Shown here in pieces: positions 7,533-14,011 of a stretch of 14,320 nt of DNA. Position 1 is the first letter of the stretch. The number at the start of each line of letters is the position of its first letter. Source of the DNA: JAAYUK01 sp035319145 (GTDB taxonomy: Bacteria > Nitrospirota > Thermodesulfovibrionia > Thermodesulfovibrionales > Dissulfurispiraceae); NCBI GenBank assembly GCA_035319145.1, contig DATHDH010000024.1, positions 1-14,320 on the forward strand. Direction: 5' to 3'. A program made the position numbers and the translations under genes. Under the pieces are notes generated by a model. That model was not told the origin of the DNA. It did not search any database and worked only from the letters and a program-made list of their open reading frames with translations.

Positions 7533-9053
7533 ATGACCAGATGGCTGGCAATGGTTTTCCTGGTTTTCCTGGTTTTACTAGTTTGTCAGCCGGCCATCAG
7601 TCAAGGGGCAGATGCACCCCCCGCTGCTGCCTCCATACCCGAAACCGCTTCCGCACCGCCGCAAAAAGTGCAGACACAGGTCTCTGCGCGAGATAGCGGC
7701 GCCGATGTTGTTCTGCTGATGGACAGTTCCGGGAGCATGAAAAAAACCGATCCGAGCCAATACCGCAAGGAAGCCGCGAAACTCCTCATATCACTACTTG
7801 GCGACAGCGATAATGTCGGTGTCGTCGGCTTCGGCGAGCGTGCCGAAGTGTTAGCATCTTTGACCAGCTCAGCAAAAAAGAACCGCGAAGCGCTCTTCGG
7901 AGCAGTTGCAAAGATTGGGTCAAACGAGCCATGGACGAATATCACCGAGGCTGTTCGACAGGGCGCGTCACTGCTCGAGAAGTCTCAGCGCAACAAGCGC
8001 GTCATTCTGCTGATGTCGGATGGCAAGCTCGATCTCGGTACGAAAGAAAAGGACGCAGCGGCGACAGCTGAGTTAGCCGATCTGTTGACGCGCATTGCCA
8101 AGTCGGGCATACAGATTCATACGGTCGCTTTCAGCGATATGTCAGATGCGGAATTTCTTCGCGACATCGCAGCGAAGACCGGCGGGGCGTTCCGCTTTGC
8201 GAGAAACGACAAGGATATTCATGTGATGTTCGCTTCGCTGTTCGAGCGGATAAAAGCGCCTGATTCCCTTGCGCTTGAGGGCGACAGCTTCCGCGTCGAC
8301 AGGGATATCAAGGAGGTCGTTCTCCTTGTCAATAAGAATCCGGGAACCGCAACTGTTCTGTTCGAGCCGTCGGGGAAACAGCTTCTCCAGTCAAAGTTCG
8401 ACGGCGACGTCGAGTGGTTCGGGTCGAAGGTATTCGATATGATCACAATCCGCGAACCGGCTCCCGGCACCTGGAAGATCAAACTCAGCACGAAAGAAGG
8501 AAATAAGATATTCGTTCTCACGAATCTGAAACTTCGCACGACCTTTGCAAGGGACGCAGTTGCAAAGGACGAGAAGATTGTGCTTGACGCATGGCTCGAG
8601 CGCGACGGAGCGGTTGTTCAGAATAGCGATGTGCTGAGCCAGATGGAATTTTTCTGTGACCTGGTCTATGCCGATGGCACAAAACAGCGTCAGTCGCTGA
8701 AACCGACGGGGAAGGAAGGCGTATTCGCCGCCGAAATCGCCTTTCCGAGGGCGGGTGATTCAACAATGGCTTTGCAAGCCGGCGGCAAAACGTTCAATCG
8801 TGCACGCGAGCTTGTCGTGCACGTGTCTGAGCCTCCTGCAGCCGCGCCGCAGGTCTCCGCTCCGGAGAAGGGACACGGGGAGGCAGAGGCTCATGCAGAG
8901 GGCCTCCACTGGCAGCATGTGCTGCTTCAATTTATCGGTGCCAACGCGCTGCTTATTGGGCTGATCGCTTCGGCCTGGGGTGTTCGCAAGGGACTGGTTG
9001 TCGTGAAGGCGCGCAGGGCGAATGCTGAAGTGAAAAAGGAGAATAAAAAATGA
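7533..9053 (+). CDS. Membrane-anchored von Willebrand factor A domain protein
   Basis: An extracytoplasmic VWA protein of unknown specific role; VWA domains usually bind protein partners through a metal ion. With ATG 7533 it has 506 residues: signal peptide (TRW then a hydrophobic VFLVFLVLLV core, likely cut near AISQGADA), a short Pro/Ala linker, and a VWA domain about 57-240 with a complete metal site (DSSGS at 64-68, T135 in PWTNI, D163 in LLMSDG). A beta-rich region (about 250-435) resembling the Ig-like folds that often follow VWA domains comes next, then a Pro/Ala/Glu/His linker, a membrane helix (about 463-483) and a short basic cytoplasmic tail. An upstream ATG at 7476 adds 19 residues (MGDFPIG...) but spoils the signal peptide. 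The coiled-coil gene follows 22 bases later, so the two likely form an operon. It resembles Bat-type or CglB-like VWA proteins only in general plan. Confidence 0.85.
   Translation: MTRWLAMVFLVFLVLLVCQPAISQGADAPPAAASIPETASAPPQKVQTQVSARDSGADVVLLMDSSGSMKKTDPSQYRKEAAKLLISLLGDSDNVGVVGFGERAEVLASLTSSAKKNREALFGAVAKIGSNEPWTNITEAVRQGASLLEKSQRNKRVILLMSDGKLDLGTKEKDAAATAELADLLTRIAKSGIQIHTVAFSDMSDAEFLRDIAAKTGGAFRFARNDKDIHVMFASLFERIKAPDSLALEGDSFRVDRDIKEVVLLVNKNPGTATVLFEPSGKQLLQSKFDGDVEWFGSKVFDMITIREPAPGTWKIKLSTKEGNKIFVLTNLKLRTTFARDAVAKDEKIVLDAWLERDGAVVQNSDVLSQMEFFCDLVYADGTKQRQSLKPTGKEGVFAAEIAFPRAGDSTMALQAGGKTFNRARELVVHVSEPPAAAPQVSAPEKGHGEAEAHAEGLHWQHVLLQFIGANALLIGLIASAWGVRKGLVVVKARRANAEVKKENKK
7552..7578 (+). 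repeat. 9-bp tandem repeat in the signal peptide core
   Basis: TGGTTTTCC occurs twice in tandem (7552-7560, 7561-7569), followed by a third copy with one change, TGGTTTTAC (7570-7578). In the reading frame these encode repeated Val-Phe-Leu units of the hydrophobic core of the VWA protein's signal peptide. Gain or loss of a unit would keep the frame. Confidence 0.8.
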
Positions 9054-9075
9054 TGCACGCCGAAGGAGTAGGCAG

Positions 9076-9891
9076 ATGCTTCTGATAGATCCTCTTTTTT
9101 TCCTTTTTCTGTGCGAAGGCGCGATTGTGGTGTTCGGACTTGCCGTTTTCTTTTTCGTGCGCAGCAGAAAATACAGGCGGCTGTTTGAGGAATCGGAAAG
9201 GTCGCGTAGTGCATTACCACCCCTTCCGCAAGAGCAGCCGCAGCTCCCTGTTGCTGAAAAGTCACCCGCTCCTGAGCCTCCGGCCGCGGTCCCTGAAGTC
9301 CAAGCGATAGAGGAGCCGGTCGTGGCGGAGCAGGAGCAGGAAGCCGTACCGCAGAATATCCGCAAACTCCTCGAAATCATTGAACATCAGAAGCAGAAGA
9401 TTGTCGAACTGCTCTGCCTTCGCGACATGCTCGACGATGCTTACCGCCAGCTCGATATGCTTCGCCAGAAAAACGAGGAACTTGAGACGAGAATCGTCAG
9501 TCTTGTGGAATCATCTGCCGACTCCCAGGCGTTCGGGGAGGTGGCGGCTGCTGTGCAGTCGAGCAATGCGGATCTCGGGAAATATCTAACGATTCTTCAA
9601 GGCAGCAGCGTTTCTCTCGGAGCGAAGATGTCGGAATGGGAAGAGCAGTTGAAAGTGTTGTGGCAGCAAGCGAGAGAGATAGCGAATGAACTGCCGCAGG
9701 CGCATGATATTGCCTCCGGAACGGTGTCTTCCGGTGAAGCGGCCGATCTCATGGAAAAGCTGCGTGTAAGCGAGGAAAGTCTCAAAAAGTCTCAGGACGA
9801 TTTTACCGACCTCTCCAAACAGTATGAAGATCTTGAAAAGGAGTTCATGGTTCTCTATCGCCAGCAGCAGCAAGGTGCTGCCGCAGGCTAA
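9076..9891 (+). CDS. Membrane-anchored coiled-coil protein, function unknown
   Basis: I do not recognise a family for this 271-residue protein. It starts with one membrane helix (about residues 4-27, LFFLFLCEGAIVVFGLAVFFF) followed by a basic stop-transfer RSRKYRR, so the rest is probably cytoplasmic. A Pro/Glu/Ala-rich linker (about 45-92) leads into long helices with heptad-like leucines and many charged residues (about 95-160 and 230-265), typical of coiled coils. It ends in a glutamine run, then GAAAG. An AAGGAG ribosome-binding site lies 8 bases before ATG 9076. It follows the VWA gene by 22 bases, and the VWA protein has its own C-terminal membrane helix, so the two may meet in the inner membrane. 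Its stop overlaps the stop of the convergent DUF1992 gene by 3 bases. Confidence 0.8.
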   Translation: MLLIDPLFFLFLCEGAIVVFGLAVFFFVRSRKYRRLFEESERSRSALPPLPQEQPQLPVAEKSPAPEPPAAVPEVQAIEEPVVAEQEQEAVPQNIRKLLEIIEHQKQKIVELLCLRDMLDDAYRQLDMLRQKNEELETRIVSLVESSADSQAFGEVAAAVQSSNADLGKYLTILQGSSVSLGAKMSEWEEQLKVLWQQAREIANELPQAHDIASGTVSSGEAADLMEKLRVSEESLKKSQDDFTDLSKQYEDLEKEFMVLYRQQQQGAAAG

Positions 9892-10262
9892 CGCTCCGGA
9901 CGCTCCTCCAGGAAGAATTTTTCCTCGTATTCAGGAAACCCCTCGAGATTCAACGGCCGATTCCTCATCATGTTGAACCGCGTGATCTTGAAATTCAGCT
10001 CGCGCATCCGCTTCAGGCGCTCCTTATCGTCATCGAGAGTCATGACGAGATCCCGCAGGGTAAGGATCTCATTTCGTAACTCAAGCTCGGGAGGAATGCA
10101 GTCGGCGTTTTTCAAAATACGATACGCGAGGCGCAGATCCTCGGGAATAAAACTTTCGTCTTCAAAGCACATCGGCTTGCCGGCATTCGGCAGGTCATCA
10201 AATTCTCCGTTCTCCTGCGCGGCCCGGATCTTCTGTTCCGCTATTTTCGAGATGGCATCCAT
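9888..10262 (-). CDS. DUF1992 (DnaJ-C28-like conserved domain) protein
   Basis: A 124-residue protein made almost wholly of the DUF1992 domain, the region conserved in DNAJC28-like proteins and bacterial YhdN; it has no J domain and no known biochemical role. Diagnostic segments are the N-terminal ISKIAEQKIRAAQENGEFDD, then LPNAGKPMC, AYRILKNADCIPPELELRNE and the basic, Asn/Arg-rich NFKITRFNMMRNRPLN. ATG 10262 follows the oxidoreductase stop after only 3 bases, with an AAGGGA ribosome-binding site inside the end of that gene, so the two are co-transcribed and probably translationally coupled. No signal peptide or membrane helix is present, so it should be cytoplasmic. Confidence 0.88.
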   Translation of the reverse strand: MDAISKIAEQKIRAAQENGEFDDLPNAGKPMCFEDESFIPEDLRLAYRILKNADCIPPELELRNEILTLRDLVMTLDDDKERLKRMRELNFKITRFNMMRNRPLNLEGFPEYEEKFFLEERPER

Positions 10263-10265
10263 CTA

Positions 10266-11450
10266 CTATCCCTTGAGTTCGATGATATTCGCGTCGAGTT
10301 CGTTCACGTGCTGTTTCTTTGCAACGGCGTTTAACAAGGCCTTCCTGCCGGTCATATCACCGAAGAGGATGCAGCCGATAACCGTTTCACCGTCGACGAC
10401 AATCTTCCGGTAAACCCCCCTGTCCGGCAGGCTGGTGACGAGCGACCTGTGTTTGCCATCAGGGTCGATCTCGCCGGCAGAGACGAGGCTGATGCCGGCG
10501 ACTTTCAGTGTGGTTGCGGGGAGTGTTCCTTCGTACGTTTCTTTGCCGCCGGACATATTGACCCCTGCGATCCTCCCCTGTTCTTCGGCAGCAGGCCAGA
10601 TGCCGTATGTCATCCCTCTGTGTTCTGCGACATCTCCGGCAGCATAGATCCGGGGTGTTTCTGTCTCAAGGCGATCGTTGACCTGAATCCCGCGCCCATG
10701 CCGTATCGGGAGCGCTTCGGCAAGTGCGACGTTCGGCAGCATTCCGGCAGAGAGGACGACCATTTCCGTTTTGATGAACCGTCCGTCTTCGAGTTCAATC
10801 CCTCTGTCATGTGGCGCATCTACGATTCCGGCGGCCCTTGCCGGAAGGACGAACGTAAGGCCGCGCTTCTGCAGCATCTCCAGAAGAATCGCAGCTCCCG
10901 CGGCATCCAGTTGGCGCGGAAGGAGGCGAGGAAAGGTCTCTATGACCGTCACGGATTTTCCGGTCCTGCGCAACGCCTCAGCGGTCTCAATACCGAGCAG
11001 TCCTCCACCGAGCACCGTCACCGCGGAACAGTTCGGCAATGCCGCCCTGATTCGCCGCGCATCTTCATAGGTGCGCAAAGGAAGGACAAAAGGGAGTGAT
11101 ACGCCATCCAACTTCGGGATAAGAGGCATGCCGCCGCTCGCTATCAGAAGACGGTCATATGTCCGGGAGCTTCCATCGGCCAGGATAATCCGGGAGTACT
11201 GAGGTTCAATGGACTGCACCTGCGATGAAAGCATCAAAGAGATCGAATGACTCTCATACCATTCTTTCTTGAAGAGAACGAGATCCTGATCGGAAATATC
11301 TCCCGCCAGATATTCGACAAGCCGGATTCTGCTGTAAAAGGGCAAGGCCTCAGATGAAAAAATCGTGATCTCCCCGGCAGAATCATGTTTCCTGATTTCC
11401 CCCGCTGCGGTAGTCCCGGCCACGCCGTTGCCGATAATGAGATAGTGCAT
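10266..11450 (-). CDS. FAD/NAD(P)-dependent oxidoreductase (NirB/rubredoxin-reductase type)
   Basis: A two-dinucleotide-binding flavoprotein of 394 residues that should move electrons from NAD(P)H through FAD to a partner. FAD is bound by the N-terminal GNGVAG (7-12) and by the late motif YAAGDVAEH (269-277); NAD(P)H by GGGLLG (148-153). There is no CxxC redox disulfide, so it is not a thioredoxin or glutathione reductase type; it resembles the FAD part of nitrite reductase NirB, rubredoxin reductase and related NADH oxidases, including the C-terminal domain (about 315-394) typical of that group. The electron acceptor cannot be told from sequence; no rubredoxin or nitrite reductase gene lies in the window. 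The ATG at 11450 lacks a Shine-Dalgarno but has TACAAT 6 bases upstream. It is divergent from trxA and followed by the DUF1992 gene. Confidence 0.88.
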   Translation of the reverse strand: MHYLIIGNGVAGTTAAGEIRKHDSAGEITIFSSEALPFYSRIRLVEYLAGDISDQDLVLFKKEWYESHSISLMLSSQVQSIEPQYSRIILADGSSRTYDRLLIASGGMPLIPKLDGVSLPFVLPLRTYEDARRIRAALPNCSAVTVLGGGLLGIETAEALRRTGKSVTVIETFPRLLPRQLDAAGAAILLEMLQKRGLTFVLPARAAGIVDAPHDRGIELEDGRFIKTEMVVLSAGMLPNVALAEALPIRHGRGIQVNDRLETETPRIYAAGDVAEHRGMTYGIWPAAEEQGRIAGVNMSGGKETYEGTLPATTLKVAGISLVSAGEIDPDGKHRSLVTSLPDRGVYRKIVVDGETVIGCILFGDMTGRKALLNAVAKKQHVNELDANIIELKG

Positions 11451-11456
11451 AGTGTG

Positions 11457-11462
11457 ATTGTA
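11457..11462 (-). promoter_or_regulatory. Candidate -10 box of the oxidoreductase gene
   Basis: TACAAT on the minus strand lies 6 bases before the ATG at 11450. No good -35 box is visible at 16-18 bases (CTTACC at 17 matches three of six). Placement suggests a leaderless transcript, as with two other genes of the window. Confidence 0.35.
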
Positions 11463-11532
11463 CCAAATGGCGCTGAATCGGTAAGCAATAGCTCATGACT
11501 TACTCATCTGATTTATGAATAAACTGCTGATA

Positions 11533-11542
11533 ACAGGCCTGT
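11533..11542. promoter_or_regulatory. Perfect 10-bp palindrome between divergent redox genes
   Basis: ACAGGCCTGT is fully self-complementary and lies between the oxidoreductase -10 box and the trxA -35 box, about 30 bases upstream of the latter. It could be an operator, but a palindrome of this length can occur by chance. Confidence 0.2.
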
Positions 11543-11571
11543 AACACATTGAATGACAAGCGTTTCACGCA

Positions 11572-11600
11572 TTGACAAAACATGTAGCGCGGCGTAAAAT
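11572..11600 (+). promoter_or_regulatory. Sigma-70-type promoter of trxA
   Basis: A perfect -35 box TTGACA (11572-11577) is followed after exactly 17 bases by TAAAAT (11595-11600, five of six). Transcription would start near 11607, leaving a leader of about 27 bases with the ribosome-binding site GAGGAGG (11618-11624), 9 bases before ATG. It probably drives trxA and the downstream lipoprotein gene, perhaps ffh too. Confidence 0.85.
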
Positions 11601-11633
11601 GAAAAACAATTTCTTGCGAGGAGGCTCCTGAAC

Positions 11634-11963
11634 ATGGCAGAAGGTATGGTTGAATTGACGGTTGCTAATTGGGATACAGAGGTGACGAATACAAAGGGCG
11701 TCGTAATGGTGGATTTCTGGGCTGTCTGGTGCGGACCGTGCCGAATGATCGCTCCGTCCATTGAAGAACTTGCGAAGGAATATGCCGGCAAGGCGAAGGT
11801 CGGCAAGCTGAACACCGATGAGAATTCGGAAATTGCGAGCCGCTTCAAAATTATGGGCATTCCCACAGTCATCTTTTTCAAAGACGGACAGAAAGTCGAC
11901 CAGATTGTCGGGGCGGTGCCGAAGCCTCAGCTTAAAGCAAAACTCGACGGCCTTCTTGCGTAG
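11634..11963 (+). CDS. trxA: Thioredoxin
   Basis: A small cytoplasmic dithiol-disulfide reductant of 109 residues, the standard length. The active site WCGPC is at 32-36, with the usual preceding VVMVDFWA strand; the cis-proline loop GIPTV contains P77, and the C-terminal VGAVPKPQL follows the normal thioredoxin pattern. A strong ribosome-binding site and a near-consensus promoter upstream suggest substantial expression. It is the first gene of a rightward unit; the TlpA-like lipoprotein gene starts 34 bases after its stop. The divergent flavoprotein lacks a CxxC and is therefore not a conventional thioredoxin reductase for it. Confidence 0.97.
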   Translation: MAEGMVELTVANWDTEVTNTKGVVMVDFWAVWCGPCRMIAPSIEELAKEYAGKAKVGKLNTDENSEIASRFKIMGIPTVIFFKDGQKVDQIVGAVPKPQLKAKLDGLLA

Positions 11964-11997
11964 TTCGTCGCGCTGCCGGACTGTTGCGGTGGCAATG

Positions 11998-12537
11998 ATG
12001 CATAAGTGTGCACCCATGAACCAGCCAGGGCATCTTTTTCGTCTTGTGCTGGTTTTTCTCTCTTTAGTTATTTTTGCATGTTCCGGAAAAGAAGATACGG
12101 CGCCCCAGGGCGGGGCAGTTCCGCAGCTCTGGGAAATAACGCTTCCGGACCTTGAAGGGAATCCCGTTTCATTCGGCGCATTGAAGGGGAAGATCATTGT
12201 CTTGGACTTTTTTGCCTCGTGGTGCGGTCCCTGCAAGGAGACGGCGCCGTTGGTCGAGCGTGCATATGAACGTAATCGCTCGGATAAGGTCGCTTTTGTC
12301 GGGGTCTCGCTGGACCAGCCGGGATCTTCACGTGCCGTGAAAACCTTCGTAGAAAAAAACGGCACCGCATTTCCGGTCGTGATTGACGATGGACGCCTGA
12401 GGGAACTGACCGGGATATTTTCTGTACCGACCGTTCTTGTTGTCGCTCCCTCCGGAGAAATCCGGACGCGGTTTCCTGGGGCTAGAAGAGATTTACATGA
12501 GCGCATTACAAAAGAAATTGAAGGACTTCTTCGTTAA
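11998..12537 (+). CDS. TlpA-like thioredoxin-fold lipoprotein
   Basis: A periplasm-facing thioredoxin-fold protein of the TlpA/ResA/AhpC-TSA group, probably a thiol reductant or oxidant for exported proteins such as cytochrome c. With ATG 11998 it has 179 residues. An N-terminal hydrophobic stretch ends in a lipobox (IFAC, lipidated C28 followed by Ser), then a Gly/Pro linker, the WEITLPDLEGNPVSF strand region, and the active site WCGPC at 75-79 in the FFASWCGPCKETAP context. The cis-proline lies in FSVPTVLVV. Possible starts are 11995, 11998 and 12016; 11998 has GGTGG at the better spacing, while 12016 would give the shortest signal peptide (lipid Cys at 22). It is in the trxA transcription unit, so cytoplasmic and envelope thioredoxin-fold proteins are encoded together. 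Confidence 0.9.
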   Translation: MHKCAPMNQPGHLFRLVLVFLSLVIFACSGKEDTAPQGGAVPQLWEITLPDLEGNPVSFGALKGKIIVLDFFASWCGPCKETAPLVERAYERNRSDKVAFVGVSLDQPGSSRAVKTFVEKNGTAFPVVIDDGRLRELTGIFSVPTVLVVAPSGEIRTRFPGARRDLHERITKEIEGLLR

Positions 12538-12616
12538 GCAGTAATGTGCGGATGACTGCCATTCCCGGGTTTTTCGAAATACTATGGGCTGAAGATGCCC
12601 TTGGGAGGATTTCAGG

Positions 12617-13963
12617 ATGTTTGAGTCTTTAAGTGACAAGCTTGATGCGGTATTCAAGAAACTGAAGGGCAGGGGCATCCTGAAGGAAGAGGACGTCGAT
12701 GCCGCGCTGAAAGAAGTAAGGATGGCCTTGCTCGAAGCCGACGTCAACTTCAAAGTGGTAAAGGATTTTATAGCGAAGATCCGTGAGCGCGCAGTCGGCA
12801 ACGAAGTGCTCGAGAGCCTTACGCCGGGACAGCATGTCATCAAGATAGTTCATGAAGAGCTTTGCGAATTGCTCGGCACATCAGCTGCGCGTATTCAGCT
12901 TGCCCCGAATCCTCCGACGGTCCTGATGATGATAGGTCTCCAGGGTTCCGGCAAGACGACAACGTCCGGTAAGCTTGCTCGCGTCTTCAAGAAGGAGGGC
13001 CGCCGGCCGCTTTTGGTTGCGGCTGACCTGCAGAGACCTGCCGCAATCGACCAGTTGATTACTCTCGGGAAACAGCTCGATATCCCTGTCTATAGTGACC
13101 GGAACACCAAGGATCCTGTGTGGCTCTGCGTCGAGGCGCTGAAAAAGGCCAGGCTCGACGGTCGCGATGTCGTGATTCTTGATACTGCCGGTCGACTCCA
13201 CATTGATGAAGAGCTTATGCAGCAGCTCAAGAATATCAGGGATACGGTTCACCCGAAGGAAATCCTGCTTGTTGCCGACGCGATGACAGGTCAAGATGCG
13301 GTCAATATCTCAAAGAACTTCAATGAGCAAATCGGCCTTGACGGCGTCATCTTGACCAAAATGGACGGCGATGCGCGCGGCGGAGCAGCACTCTCGATTC
13401 GCCATGTGACCGGCAAACCGATTAAATATATGGGCGTCGGCGAGAAGATCGACATGCTCGAGCCGTTCCATCCCGATCGCATTGCACAACGCATTCTTGG
13501 GATGGGTGATATGCTGACGCTTATCGAGCAGGCGCAGGACGCGTATGATCAAAAAGAGGCGGCCAAGCTCGCCAGCCGCATTGTTGCAGATACTTTCACC
13601 TTCGAGGATCTCAGGGATCAACTCAAGAAACTTCGCACTATGGGTCCGCTCGAAAACCTCCTCGGAATGATTCCGGGCATGGGCAGGGCGATGAAAGATG
13701 TCAAGGTGGACGAAAAAGAGTTCGTGAGGATAGAGGCGATCATCAATTCGATGACGCGCGCCGAGCGAAATGATTACAACCTGTTGAATGGGAGCCGCAG
13801 GAAGCGCATTGCAATGGGGAGCGGAACGACGGTGGCGGACGTTAACCGCCTTGTGAAGCAGTTTCTTGAGATGCGCAAGATGATGAAAATGATGAAAGGC
13901 GGCATGGGAGGAGGGAAAAAAGGGAAGGGCTTCCGCTTTCCTAAGATGCCCCTGCCTTTGTGA
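12617..13963 (+). CDS. ffh: Signal recognition particle protein Ffh
   Basis: Ffh is the GTPase of the signal recognition particle; with the SRP RNA it binds signal sequences on ribosomes and hands them to FtsY. The 448-residue protein has the N domain (MFESLSDKLDAVFKKLKGRG onward), G1 GLQGSGKTT (107-115), the AADLQRPAAIDQL region (135-147), G3 DTAGR (189-193) and G4 TKMD (247-250). The methionine-rich M domain (from about 300) includes the SGTTVADVNRLVKQF RNA-binding segment and a Met/Gly/Lys tail. A GGAGG ribosome-binding site lies about 8 bases before ATG 12617. The 79-base gap from the lipoprotein gene may hold its own promoter (TACTAT at 12580-12585, no good -35). The transposon remnant begins just after its stop, so the gene that normally follows in this operon (often rpsP) is not in the window. 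Confidence 0.97.
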   Translation: MFESLSDKLDAVFKKLKGRGILKEEDVDAALKEVRMALLEADVNFKVVKDFIAKIRERAVGNEVLESLTPGQHVIKIVHEELCELLGTSAARIQLAPNPPTVLMMIGLQGSGKTTTSGKLARVFKKEGRRPLLVAADLQRPAAIDQLITLGKQLDIPVYSDRNTKDPVWLCVEALKKARLDGRDVVILDTAGRLHIDEELMQQLKNIRDTVHPKEILLVADAMTGQDAVNISKNFNEQIGLDGVILTKMDGDARGGAALSIRHVTGKPIKYMGVGEKIDMLEPFHPDRIAQRILGMGDMLTLIEQAQDAYDQKEAAKLASRIVADTFTFEDLRDQLKKLRTMGPLENLLGMIPGMGRAMKDVKVDEKEFVRIEAIINSMTRAERNDYNLLNGSRRKRIAMGSGTTVADVNRLVKQFLEMRKMMKMMKGGMGGGKKGKGFRFPKMPLPL

Positions 13964-13969
13964 TATACT

Positions 13970-13989
13970 CACGGGAATCAATTCCCGTG
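13970..13989. repeat. Perfect hairpin 1 at the transposon end
   Basis: CACGGGAA (13970-13977) pairs with TTCCCGTG (13982-13989) around the tetraloop TCAA. There is no following T-run on either strand, so it is not a standard Rho-independent terminator. It lies 6 bases after the ffh stop and beside a second hairpin, which fits the subterminal hairpins at the right end of an IS200/IS605-type element. Confidence 0.7.
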
Positions 13990-14011
13990 CATCTCAAAAC
14001 TACTGAGATGC
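13989..14011. repeat. Perfect hairpin 2 overlapping the tnpB stop
   Basis: GCATCTCA (13989-13996) pairs with TGAGATGC (14004-14011) around a 7-base loop. The TAG stop of the tnpB remnant (14002-14000, minus strand) sits in the loop. Together with hairpin 1 it resembles the structured right end, and 3' part of the omega RNA, of IS605-group elements. Confidence 0.65.

Noticed and set aside
8760..9380. A 206-codon open frame on the minus strand
   Set aside because: It runs antisense across the end of the VWA gene and the start of the coiled-coil gene; low-complexity Ser/Arg-rich translation, no support.
10449..11099. A 216-codon open frame on the plus strand
   Set aside because: It is the antisense shadow of the flavoprotein gene and shows no family features or ribosome-binding site.
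11565..12506. A 313-codon open frame on the minus strand
   Set aside because: It lies antisense to trxA and the TlpA-like gene, whose products and start signals are unmistakable; its translation is rich in Arg, Ser and Pro with no recognisable domain.
13970..14011. Rho-independent terminator of ffh
   Set aside because: The hairpins are strong but no T-run follows on the plus strand, and they are explained by the transposon end.
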